Assembly: GCA_014204635.1 (NCBI GenBank)
Contig: JACHLS010000022.1
Span: forward strand, 1 to 38,097
DNA from: Sporosarcina luteola
GTDB lineage: Bacteria > Bacillota > Bacilli > Bacillales_A > Planococcaceae
Reading direction: 5' to 3'
DNA length: 38,097 bases
Positions within the stretch are counted from its first letter, which is position 1. The number at the start of each line of letters is the position of its first letter. Below the pieces are notes generated by a model. The model searched no databases, was not told the DNA's origin, and saw nothing but the letters and a program-made list of their open reading frames with translations. The translations under genes were made by a program, and so were the position numbers. Of the stretch, positions 8,467-15,667 are shown piece by piece.

Positions 8467-8977
8467 TATTATATTTAGATAATTCCATTGATGGTGACAA
8501 TAGAATAAAGTCTGTCTTTATACCGAACGGGATCTCGGCTGTCCAAAAAGCTAACAGGCGGAGCAGTAAGTAACGATGGTGCATTCGTCCGCTTTTCCAA
8601 TCAAACGTTGTTCTCGTCTCCTTTGGAGATATGGCGATTCCCTATTTTGCGATTTTGGATAAGCGACGACTCCAATGGCTAAAAATACGACGGTCGTCTT
8701 ATTTCTGGACCGATTCCCGCCCTGCACAAGTAAAAGGGCCTCACGCATGCAAGAAAATGAAGTGCCCTTGAAAATTTGGCGCACCGACACCACCTCTTGA
8801 CGGTGCCTTTGCAAGAAACAATTCAGTTTACACACTAAATTGCATAGAAAAACAGACAGAAGCCATCCGGAACAATACCGGTTTGGCGTCTGTCTGTTTT
8901 TTAATCCAAAATATTGAATTGGTGTGTTTTGCCCACGCACCGACACATCTGTGTACTGCATTTGCACAGATTGATGC
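8467..8977. other. Gap between operons with no supported gene
   Basis: About 500 bases. A 138-codon open frame on the minus strand (8551-8967) lacks a convincing ribosome binding site, is cysteine- and arginine-rich with no recognisable domain, and runs through the repeat copy at 8799-8946, so I do not call it. Around 8722-8790 there is a second, more decayed end of the same repeat (GCGCACCGACACC). Confidence 0.5.
8799..8946. repeat. MITE-like intergenic repeat, copy A
   Basis: About 148 bp bounded by imperfect terminal inverted repeats (left ACGGTGCCTTTGCAAG, right GCACCGACAC). The inner hairpin at 8847-8901 has AAAAACAGACAG pairing with CTGTCTGTTTTT. Shares end sequences and an inner AATCCAaAAtATTgAATT-type stretch with copies B and C, all in the same orientation. 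The hairpin with flanking A/T runs could end transcription from both directions, including that of the histidine-kinase operon. Confidence 0.75.
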
Positions 8978-9886
8978 CTAACCTTGTTTCAGGAAATAAA
9001 CTTCCAAGATGAATTCGTCATCGACCACATGTGCATCCACTCTTCCACCTTGCTTTTCAGCTAATTGGCGCACGATATGCAGCCCGAGTCCCAGTTGGCC
9101 GCCGCTTCTGCTGGTATCCATCCGAAACGTCCTTTCGAAAATCAACTCAAGTTTGGCGGTATTGAACGCTTCCACATCATTAGCTATTCGTAGACGTACT
9201 GTTTCCTCATCTTCGGCGAGGTCAATCGCCAGATAACTTTTACTGTAGGCTAACGCATTCTGGATAATATTTGAGATGATCCGACCAGTTGCCTTTCGGT
9301 CCGCTAGTACAGACATCGGCGCCATGTCGCCTACGCGTACGTCCAGTTGCTTCTCTTCGAGCTCTTCACGGAAGGTCAGTATTGTATCGATGACCATCTG
9401 ATCCAGGAAGTGTCTTTCCAACATAAGCTGTTTGTCCATAGAATCGAGTTGTGACAGTTCATAGAACAAGTCGGCGGTCCCGATCAGGTGATCGATCTTC
9501 TTCTGCACTATGGCCAAGTACTCGCTCTTTTCATGTTCTGTGATCGATGGGGCTGATAACAGTTCCGAAAACCCTTTGAGTGACGTTAAGGGGGTGCGCA
9601 GATCATGCGAGATATTGGTGATTTCCCGTTTCATCTCCAGTTCCCGCTTCCTGCTGGCCTGCTGCTCCTGTTTGGCGACGGAAATGAGCTGATTGGTGGC
9701 TGCTGCATAACGAGATAGGATGGTGTCATGGGTAGTAGTGCGCACCCTTTCATTGGTCCCGGGATTCCTGATGATTCCATGCAGCTGCCGGGTCATCTTC
9801 CGGATATCCGCGTGCAGGATCACTAGCCAGCCGCATGCAATTAGCAGCAGTCCCGCCAGAATAGCAGTTATCAGCCAGCCGCCCAT
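8978..9886 (-). CDS. Sensor histidine kinase, intramembrane/BcrS-like
   Basis: Two-component kinase, 302 residues from the ATG at 9886, preceded by GAAAGGGTGA. A single N-terminal hydrophobic segment (about 3-25) has essentially no extracellular sensor, so it probably senses within the membrane or through the partner ABC exporter. The phospho-accepting H94 lies in ISHDLRTPLTSLKG. The ATPase domain shows the N box (IISNIIQNALAYSKS, about 203-217) and a G2 box (GGQLGLGLHIV, about 262-272). The DxGxG (G1) motif is not evident, as in many lantibiotic/bacitracin-type kinases. It is the last gene after the response regulator and the ABC exporter. Confidence 0.9.
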   Translation of the reverse strand: MGGWLITAILAGLLLIACGWLVILHADIRKMTRQLHGIIRNPGTNERVRTTTHDTILSRYAAATNQLISVAKQEQQASRKRELEMKREITNISHDLRTPLTSLKGFSELLSAPSITEHEKSEYLAIVQKKIDHLIGTADLFYELSQLDSMDKQLMLERHFLDQMVIDTILTFREELEEKQLDVRVGDMAPMSVLADRKATGRIISNIIQNALAYSKSYLAIDLAEDEETVRLRIANDVEAFNTAKLELIFERTFRMDTSRSGGQLGLGLHIVRQLAEKQGGRVDAHVVDDEFILEVYFLKQG

Positions 9887-9901
9887 ATGCGTCACCCTTT
9901 C

Positions 9902-10651
9902 TCAGTCGATCGTCTGTTTTGAAAACTTCGTGATGCCAATAATCAATGCCGCCGCTGACAGCACAATCCCGGTGATCCAGTACTCGTACCCGTACTCTAT
10001 GGTATGGCTCATGAAATCCAATAAATTCTGCCCAAGCAGCGTATCTGGCGCATAGTCATAAAATGTGCGCAATATGTCCAGTTTCTGGGCTCCGACCCGC
10101 AGGAATCCCCCCGAAAACCCGTAGATGACCAGGAGGACAATAAACACATAGATATCTCCGACCTTCATCATCTTCAGCGAATGAATGAACAGAAACGCAC
10201 TGAGAATGATTGGCGCCATGTTGACGAGCGCCGTCAGGAAGTCCCGCACCGACTTGTCATCGGTTATAAGAATCGTTTCACCAAGGACAAGCATCAGCGC
10301 GACGCCGATGATGCTAATAACTAGCAAATACCCGAACGTCAGCAGCAATTTTGACCAATAGATTGTACTCCGGCGGATTCCGAACGACACCGCATTTTTC
10401 AGGACGGCCGTATCCCTGCCCGTCAGGCTCGAATTGAACAGGAAGCTGACGATGAAAATGAGCGCCGTCATGCCGAGGACATTTGAATAGTAGAAGCTTG
10501 TCGTCCCATACCGAAATCCCGGCTCCGTTTTTTGGAAATATGCCAGTACAGCTGCAGCGCCAGCAATCAATGCGAAGCAGACAAGACTCGTGATATGTAA
10601 AGATTTCTTGCGGAGCAGCCGGTATTGTTCACTTTTCAGGTAATTCATCAT
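9902..10651 (-). CDS. ABC-2 type permease, peptide-antibiotic exporter/resistance subunit
   Basis: Membrane part of a two-gene ABC exporter, 249 residues with six predicted membrane segments and a short basic N-terminus (MMNYLKSEQYRLLRKKS), typical of BcrB/lantibiotic immunity permeases. The start overlaps the ATPase stop by four bases (ATGA). Genes of this kind, flanked by a response regulator and kinase, usually protect against cell-wall-active peptides; that function is inferred from context. Confidence 0.85.
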   Translation of the reverse strand: MMNYLKSEQYRLLRKKSLHITSLVCFALIAGAAAVLAYFQKTEPGFRYGTTSFYYSNVLGMTALIFIVSFLFNSSLTGRDTAVLKNAVSFGIRRSTIYWSKLLLTFGYLLVISIIGVALMLVLGETILITDDKSVRDFLTALVNMAPIILSAFLFIHSLKMMKVGDIYVFIVLLVIYGFSGGFLRVGAQKLDILRTFYDYAPDTLLGQNLLDFMSHTIEYGYEYWITGIVLSAAALIIGITKFSKQTID

Positions 10652-11565
10652 GATAGCTCACCCCCGATCAATCCGAGGAAGTATTCTTCTAGATTACGGG
10701 CCTCGACACGGAATTCCGTCACGGAGACATCGTTATGCAACAGGAGCCGGTTGATGTCCCCGCTGCTCTCAATATGATTGTGGATGGAAATCACACCATC
10801 GGGAAGCACGCGATAGTCGATATCCGGATATTCCTGTTCGAGCAGCCGGGACGATTTTGCAGGATCATCCACTGTCAGAACAAGCTGTTTGCGGCTTTTC
10901 TCCTGAAGTTCCTCCTTGCTGACATCTTCTACAATCACTCCGTCCTTCAGGAATACGAACCGGGTCGCTAGCAAATGAAGCTCCGCTAAAATATGGCTCG
11001 AGATGAAGATTGTGATCTGCTGTTCTTCATTCAACCGCAGCAGCAAATTGCGGATTTCGCGAATCCCTTCCGCGTCCAGGCCGTTGATCGGCTCATCGAG
11101 TACGAGACAGTCGGGATTGCTGAGCAGGCAAAGCGCGATGCCGAGCCGCTGCTTCATGCCCATCGAGTAGTCGTTGAACTTTTTACGCTTTTGATTTGCT
11201 AGGCCGACGATCCCGAGCACTTCTTGGACCCGCTTCTTCTCAACGATTCCGCGTTGAATCCGATAATATTCCAGGTTTTGCACCGCGGTGAAATTCGGGA
11301 AGAATGCGGGCGTTTCGACGAGGAATCCTGTCCGGCGCCTGGCATCCGCTACATCCTGCCCTGTCTTGCCGAACAAGCGGATCTCGCCCGCCGTTGGAAT
11401 CAGCTGCCCCGAAAGCATTTTGAAGATAGTCGACTTTCCTGCTCCATTTCGGCCGATCAATGCACAAATTTCACCTTGCCGAAGCGTGAAATCAAGCGGT
11501 TCGATCACCCGGGCATCATGGAACGTCTTCGTCAATTGATGGGTCTGAATAATTGTCTCCATCAT
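10648..11565 (-). CDS. ABC transporter ATP-binding protein, BcrA type
   Basis: ATPase of the exporter, 305 residues. Walker A GRNGAGKST (38-46), signature YSMGMKQR (133-140, the MGMKQ variant common in the drug-resistance/BcrA group), Walker B CLVLDEP (153-159) and H-loop SSHI are visible. The C-terminal ~85 residues match the extension typical of BcrA-like subunits. The start follows AAAGGAGTGA. The permease overlaps its 3' end. Likely activated by the response regulator encoded 89 bases upstream. Confidence 0.9.
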   Translation of the reverse strand: MMETIIQTHQLTKTFHDARVIEPLDFTLRQGEICALIGRNGAGKSTIFKMLSGQLIPTAGEIRLFGKTGQDVADARRRTGFLVETPAFFPNFTAVQNLEYYRIQRGIVEKKRVQEVLGIVGLANQKRKKFNDYSMGMKQRLGIALCLLSNPDCLVLDEPINGLDAEGIREIRNLLLRLNEEQQITIFISSHILAELHLLATRFVFLKDGVIVEDVSKEELQEKSRKQLVLTVDDPAKSSRLLEQEYPDIDYRVLPDGVISIHNHIESSGDINRLLLHNDVSVTEFRVEARNLEEYFLGLIGGELS

Positions 11566-11653
11566 TCGTCACTCCTTTGCAAAACATCTTACATTAACTC
11601 TAGCAAAGGAAATTTTAAAAACCTTTAAGTGAATCATAAAGAAATCATAAGGA

Positions 11654-12334
11654 TTATTCGAGCATGAAGCCGATTCCCCAGATTGTCTTAATATAATCAT
11701 CGGACGTATGGACGGCAATCTTCTTCCGGAGGTTTGATACATGGACACTGATCGTATTGTCATCCCCATAATATGTACCGTTCCAGATGCGTTCATAGAT
11801 CTCCTTCTTGGAGAATGCCCGTTCAGGATGGTGCATGAGAAGCGACAGAATATCAAACTCCGCATTGGTCAGTGGCAAATCCACCTGCTCGTATGCAACA
11901 GTCCGCTTCTCGTTTTGCAATGTCAGCGAACGCCAAACAATTTCTGTAGATGGCATTGGATGTGCCTGCGACTTCCGCAGTTGTACTTCCACCCGCGCCT
12001 CCACCTCTTTGGGGTCGAACGGCTTTGTAATATAGTCATCCGCCCCCATCCTGAGCACGCTCACCTTATCGTCGATTCCCACTTTAGCGGAAATGACGAG
12101 AATCGGCACCGGGCTCTCTTGCCGGATTTCACGGATCAACTCCTCGCCGCTTTTCCCCGGCAACATTAAATCCAGGATTACCAAGTCAAAAGGGGCACCT
12201 TGCAACTGGAGTAGTCCCTCCGTACCCGAATAGGCCGCCACCATCTCCCGGTCCTCCGCCGCTAACATAACACACAGCAGCCTGCTGATATCAGGGTCGT
12301 CCTCGATAATTAAGAGTCTATTTATTTTTCTCAT
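11654..12334 (-). CDS. OmpR/PhoB-family response regulator
   Basis: 226 residues. Receiver domain with acidic pair ED (11-12), phospho-accepting D55 (LVILDLMLPG), and K104 (DDYITKP). The C-terminal winged helix (about 130-226) ends with ISVHVSNLRKKI and IKTIWGIGFML, typical of this family. The ATG at 12334 follows GGTGA; a GTG three codons upstream overlaps that site and is less likely. Partner of the kinase at the end of the same gene group. Repeat copy B lies immediately upstream, between the gene and whatever promoter drives it. Confidence 0.92.
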   Translation of the reverse strand: MRKINRLLIIEDDPDISRLLCVMLAAEDREMVAAYSGTEGLLQLQGAPFDLVILDLMLPGKSGEELIREIRQESPVPILVISAKVGIDDKVSVLRMGADDYITKPFDPKEVEARVEVQLRKSQAHPMPSTEIVWRSLTLQNEKRTVAYEQVDLPLTNAEFDILSLLMHHPERAFSKKEIYERIWNGTYYGDDNTISVHVSNLRKKIAVHTSDDYIKTIWGIGFMLE

Positions 12335-12359
12335 AGGTATCACCTATCTTTTATTAGTC

Positions 12360-12512
12360 CGGTGCCTGTGCAAAGAACAATTCAGTTTATATACTATAAT
12401 TGCATGGGAAATGAAAGAGAAACAAGGAAAAACCATACCGGTTCATTTTCTCGTTGCATTGTAATCCAGAACATTAAATTATCATAAATGCGTGCTGCAT
12501 AGGCACCGACAC
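12360..12512. repeat. MITE-like intergenic repeat, copy B
   Basis: About 153 bp with left end GGTGCCTGTGCAAAG and right end GCATAGGCACCGACAC, an inverted pair (reading inwards GTCGGTGCCTATGC against GGTGCCTGTGC). The inner part holds GAAATGAAAGAGAA and a partly complementary TTCATTTTCTC, then AATCCAGAACATTAAATTAT. Same orientation as copies A and C. It begins only 26 bases upstream of the response regulator start, so it probably forms part of that gene's leader or promoter. Confidence 0.78.
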
Positions 12513-12638
12513 AATTATTTACTGACAGAAATGCCGTTCATGTTGCTTGACTGTACTCGTTTAAGCCAATCTTCTGCCGAAAGTTATTCATCATTGAGCA
12601 GAACGGAATAAAAAAGGTCCCGCTTATCGAGGAGGTGA

Positions 12639-12790
12639 TCAGCAGATGGCAGAATTGATTACATCCCGGCTCGTCTCATTAAATGAAGGCAAAACTAGTA
12701 TTGTTGTCATTATACCTACAAAAGTCACTACAACACCAATCAATAGTGCAATCTCCATTGCATCCAAAAAAGCAAGGTTTGTCGGTGCCT
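12639..12790 (-). pseudogene. Possible C-terminal relic of an MFS drug transporter
   Basis: Read on the minus strand, the frame ending at the TGA at 12641-12639 gives APTNLAFLDAMEIALLIG, followed by a continuous hydrophobic helix ending in LVLP and a short polar tail. This looks like the last membrane helix of a DHA2-type major facilitator transporter. The upstream part is missing: the frame runs straight into the left end of repeat copy C, so the repeat probably inserted into, or sits at, the break. Confidence is limited because only about 45 residues remain. An opposing plus-strand ORF (12646-12801, 51 codons) with a strong GAGGAGGTGATC site overlaps it. Confidence 0.4.
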
Positions 12791-12920
12791 GTGCAAGGTA
12801 ATTACAAGTGCATATAAAATGAAAGAGAAGCCAGAATGGTCAATGACCACTTGGCTTCTTTTTGCGTTATCATCCAGAATGTTAAATTGTCATAGATGTG
12901 TATTTCATAGGTACCGCCAC
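12781..12920. repeat. MITE-like intergenic repeat, copy C
   Basis: About 140 bp, left end GTCGGTGCCTGTGCAAGG, right end CATAGGTACCGCCAC. The inner hairpin GAAGCCAGAATGGTC / GACCACTTGGCTTC (about 12830-12858) is followed by T residues on the plus strand. It ends 18 bases from the comK stop codon and may serve as the comK terminator. Its tail (ATCCAGAATGTTAAATTGTC) is nearly the same as in copy B. Confidence 0.78.
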
Positions 12921-12938
12921 AAACACACTCACCGTATT

Positions 12939-13490
12939 TCACTCGTCACGTTCGTCGATTTCGTAATTTCGGTCGTTCATTTCTTTTTTGATTTGATAGC
13001 TCACTTGTGTTTCATTCACTTGATACGCTGGCCGTCCTTCAAGCCGGCATCGTAAATGGCTCGCCCGCTTTACTTTCTGATCAAATGAATAGTAACTAGT
13101 TTCAACGTCAATAGTACTGCCATTCATCATTGTTACTTCAATATGTTTCTTGTCGATTGTTGTATAGCTTTCAATATGATGCAATGTAAACCAGATACAT
13201 TTACTATTTTCCGGTGAGGTACTCGGAAAGCAATAGATGCCCAACTTTTCACTGACTAAAACCGGCTGCATACTGATTTCCCCAAGGATCGCTCTTGTTC
13301 CGTCTTTCGCTCCTCTCAGACTGGATCCATAGCAGCGTAAAACGGCATCCATTAATTCAGTTGGAGACATCTCCACATCACATTTTCCATCTGTTCTCAC
13401 AACAACAGCGCACAGACTTCCATCGTCACTCCACCGTGGTACAAACATCATCGTTTCCAGATTCATTACTTTTGATAGATTAAAGTACAT
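12939..13490 (-). CDS. comK: ComK-family competence transcription factor
   Basis: Master activator of DNA-uptake genes in Bacillales, 183 residues against about 192 in Bacillus subtilis. The match is strong across the whole core: a CYGSSLRGAKDGTR motif (B. subtilis FFGSSYAGRKAGT), a PVLVSEKLGIYCFPSTSP stretch (PPIMVDPSNQIFLFPT), CIWFTLHHIESY, and IEVTMMNGSTIDV followed by SYYSFDQKVKRA (ISYNSFENQVYRTA). I chose the ATG at 13490, preceded by GGGAGGAAGG; the ATG five codons upstream would sit before that site. A-rich/T-rich runs just upstream (AAAG-N5-TTTT on the minus strand) resemble a ComK box, so self-activation is possible. Neighbours upstream are a small-protein pair and a sigma factor. 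Confidence 0.88.
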   Translation of the reverse strand: MYFNLSKVMNLETMMFVPRWSDDGSLCAVVVRTDGKCDVEMSPTELMDAVLRCYGSSLRGAKDGTRAILGEISMQPVLVSEKLGIYCFPSTSPENSKCIWFTLHHIESYTTIDKKHIEVTMMNGSTIDVETSYYSFDQKVKRASHLRCRLEGRPAYQVNETQVSYQIKKEMNDRNYEIDERDE

Positions 13491-13576
13491 TTTCCTTCCT
13501 CCCATTTTTTAAAAATTTTACTTTTAGACCTCAGGAGGAGTATACTAACTATAAGTTGGTTTACTCCAACTGAGCT

Positions 13577-13613
13577 CCCCAGGTGTGCGTCTTGCGGACT
13601 TATGCACCTGGGG
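13577..13613. promoter_or_regulatory. Strong stem-loop upstream of comK
   Basis: CCCCAGGTG (13577-13585) pairs with CACCTGGGG (13605-13613) in a nine-pair GC-rich stem, with an inner GTC/GAC pairing in the loop. On the comK strand it is not followed by a T run, so it is not a canonical terminator. It overlaps the end of the 16-codon ORF at 13600-13650. Confidence 0.7.
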
Positions 13614-13650
13614 ACTTTCTATTCATGCATTCCTTCCTATAACACTTCAC
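13600..13650 (-). CDS. Candidate 16-residue leader peptide with an ideal ribosome binding site
   Basis: The site AAAGGAGGTGA (13668-13658 on the minus strand) is a near-perfect match to the 16S tail. Seven bases on, a GTG opens MKCYRKECMNRKSPGA, which ends with TAA inside the first arm of the stem-loop. An ATG one base upstream of the GTG is followed at once by TGA. The position between the unknown gene at 13678-14013 and comK suggests a leader peptide whose translation could affect the stem-loop. Its real translation is not established. Confidence 0.35.
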   Translation of the reverse strand: MKCYRKECMNRKSPGA

Positions 13651-13677
13651 ATTTCACTCACCTCCTTTACGGCTTAA

Positions 13678-14013
13678 CTATGCGACCAAGGCCTCCTTAT
13701 TACGTATGATTGATGTTGCAGGATGGCGGCCAGCCCCGTTCAGCTCCCTCGAACTGTCTCCAAACCTTGTTATCTCTTTCCCAGTTTCGTACGCATGTTT
13801 CCTCAATCCTTCCAAGCTTGTCTCCATTGAATGCATGACAAAAAGAGGCAAATACATATGACTTGCCATCACATGATCCACTATGCAATGTTGTCTCTTC
13901 CAAACCTTCTTTTTACTCGTCTCCCCAAGCGTCAAATCATGCATATTCCGCTGTTCTCCTAAGGCGCATGCCATAAACGTCTGCTTGATGGCAAAGACGT
14001 TTGATATGATCAT
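13678..14013 (-). CDS. Unknown 111-residue protein upstream of comK
   Basis: I do not recognise this protein. It is basic, histidine- and methionine-rich (VWKRQHCIVDHVMASHMYLPLFVMHSMETS), and has no signal peptide or clear membrane segment. Codon use resembles real genes of the window. AAAGGA precedes the ATG by about ten bases. It follows the 45-codon ORF by 27 bases on the same strand and precedes comK, so the three may be co-transcribed. An overlapping 67-codon frame (13700-13903) is considered a shadow. Confidence 0.45.
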   Translation of the reverse strand: MIISNVFAIKQTFMACALGEQRNMHDLTLGETSKKKVWKRQHCIVDHVMASHMYLPLFVMHSMETSLEGLRKHAYETGKEITRFGDSSRELNGAGRHPATSIIRNKEALVA

Positions 14014-14040
14014 CTTTATCGAGTCCTTTCCTCTCCTCTT

Positions 14041-14178
14041 TTAAGAAAAATCGTTGATCCTCCCCCCATCATATATGGCCCAAACAGGATCATCGTGCTT
14101 CCAGTCCACTTTCTTGCAGCATTTCAATAAAACAATTGATTCCTTATTTATCGGCTGTTCCAGTTCCTCTTTCTTCAT
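14041..14178 (-). CDS. Unknown 45-residue protein
   Basis: A short ORF reading MKKEELEQPINKESIVLLKC, then CKKVDWKHDDPVWAIYDGG and RINDFS. The mix of charged and hydrophobic residues and the Trp/Tyr content look protein-like. There is no clear ribosome binding site upstream of the ATG (a GTG four codons earlier is an alternative), which lowers confidence. It lies 27 bases upstream of the 111-codon gene and shares its strand. Confidence 0.4.
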   Translation of the reverse strand: MKKEELEQPINKESIVLLKCCKKVDWKHDDPVWAIYDGGRINDFS

Positions 14179-14592
14179 GCAATAAAACACATACTGTTCA
14201 ACTTACAGGACAGCAATCATTCCTGATAATTCCATCTATGTTATTCTACTTCCTTGCTTACTTGCATCCAATTATATACATAACAGTTTAGTAATGTCCA
14301 ATCTTTCTGAAACTTTTATATATTTAGTTTCATCTCTCTTGCTTTTAATTTGTTCCAAGGTAAGATCACTCTGTAGGTTGAAATAATAAATTTATCAAAT
14401 CAAAAGAAACCAGAGTGGACTTAATTGCCCACTCCGGTTTCCTAAAGGTACTTTGATACGTTATACTCCTCCAGTAATATGGCTAGCATTTGTAACACAA
14501 CTCATTCCGAACCTACCCCTTGTAGAATTGCACATGAACATATTTTCTTTCCGCCGTTATCTCTCAACTGAATCCGCTTCATACAAAACACA
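14179..14592. other. Intergenic region between the sigma-factor gene and the comK-linked small ORFs
   Basis: About 410 AT-rich bases. Apart from the hairpin at 14406-14441 I see no gene. It must contain the promoter of the small ORFs, but no clear -35/-10 pair stands out. Confidence 0.5.
14406..14441 (-). terminator. Terminator after the sigma-factor gene
   Basis: GAAACCAGAGTGG pairs with CCACTCCGGTTTC around a seven-base loop. On the minus strand the stem is followed by TTTTGATTTG, a moderately T-rich tail. It lies about 150 bases past the sigma-factor stop codon. Confidence 0.65.
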
Positions 14593-15081
14593 TCAGCCAT
14601 TGCCTAGCACGGCCCGCATCTTACCAAGCACCCGCTCCCGCCGCTTCTTAATGGCCGGTACTGTTACACCGGCAAGCATAGCGCATTCCGCTTGCGTCCG
14701 TCTTTCAAAAAACAACCACTTCAGCAGTTCTTTTTCTTGCCGACTCAAACCCGCAATCGCCAGTTGAAGTGGCTCATTTTCTATTTCCAGCCATTTCTCC
14801 TTCGCTTCCAACCAATCCGTCAGCACTTCGTCATCGGTCAGCATGACGTTTTCCTCAAATCGGTTCTCTTTCTGCAACTCGTCCAGCATGGCGCCGCGGA
14901 TGGACCGATAGGCAAACGCGGTGAAGCTCCCTTTCTGCTTATCGTAGCGCAGCCATGCTTGCCAAAGCGCGACTCGTCCCGCCTGACGGAAGTTGTCAAA
15001 ATCCCGGTAAATATGCAATTTCCGAATCATCGCCGAGATCATCGGTTCATATTGTTTCAATACTTCTTCAAAGTCTTTCAA
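14593..15081 (-). CDS. Small sigma-70-family RNA polymerase sigma factor
   Basis: 162 residues with only two sigma domains. Region 2 is at about 8-75: YEPMISAMIRKLHIYRDFDNFRQAGRVALWQA, then GSFTAFAYRSIRGAMLDEL. Region 4 is a helix-turn-helix at about 108-155 (LSRQEKELLKWLFFERRTQAECAMLAGVTVPAIKKRRERVL). The short spacer and the FRQAGRVALWQA pattern recall SigH/ComX-like competence sigma factors rather than classical ECF factors with an anti-sigma partner; none is encoded next to it. GGAAAGG lies about 12 bases upstream of the ATG. Located about 1.1 kb upstream of comK on the same strand. A role in competence is an inference from this proximity. Confidence 0.82.
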   Translation of the reverse strand: MKDFEEVLKQYEPMISAMIRKLHIYRDFDNFRQAGRVALWQAWLRYDKQKGSFTAFAYRSIRGAMLDELQKENRFEENVMLTDDEVLTDWLEAKEKWLEIENEPLQLAIAGLSRQEKELLKWLFFERRTQAECAMLAGVTVPAIKKRRERVLGKMRAVLGNG

Positions 15082-15667
15082 TCTGCTGGCCTTTCCGATC
15101 GTGCACGATGCTTCTTATTCCTAGGTGCTTTTAGAATAGATGCATTGTTTCAGAAAGACGAATTAGGATTTGTGATGTTTGGCGCCTAATATGGTGACTA
15201 TGAGCAGCTGATTAGGTCAATATTATTAAACATTTTTAAATAAGCTTAGAGTTTTATGTTCACGTGGTGTTTCATTACACTAGACTACTTATTGAAGATC
15301 CGCAAGTACGCTTTGAATTTAACGTTATTTAATAACGGACAATGTGTAGACTCATTAACAATCAGTGCATTTTTCAAGTTGTCGGTTGACTTCCCGCTGA
15401 TTTCCAAACGAGTTTACTAACCTATCCTCTCTACAAATTTTGTTACTTCTTTCCATTCCAAACAACACTAACCCTATTCCACTTCGAACATCCCCTGGAA
15501 CCCCCACAAATAATCGACCAAAACATTAATATATTCATTCCTAATTCCGTATAGATTCTCATCTTCTATAAGTTCTTTCCATATATCCAACCGCCACCGT
15601 CAATTTGAAAATACTTAACTTTATTGTTATGCTTAAGGAGTGGCCAAAAATAATAGAAAGGGGTTGG
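15082..15667. other. Intergenic region, no supported gene
   Basis: About 580 AT-rich bases between the divergent sigma-factor and NCS1 permease genes. Promoters for both must lie here. I see no RNA gene, riboswitch or repeat that I can name. Confidence 0.5.

Noticed and set aside
8551..8967. 138-codon minus-strand ORF
   Set aside because: Runs across a MITE-like repeat, no domain, no ribosome binding site, cysteine/arginine-rich composition typical of chance frames.
12646..12801. 51-codon plus-strand ORF with strong ribosome binding site as a real gene
   Set aside because: It is antisense to an MFS-like helix and ends inside a repeat; kept only as a finding.
13567..13613. Riboswitch or T-box upstream of comK
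   Set aside because: No specifier loop, T-box motif or known riboswitch core seen; only a simple stem-loop.
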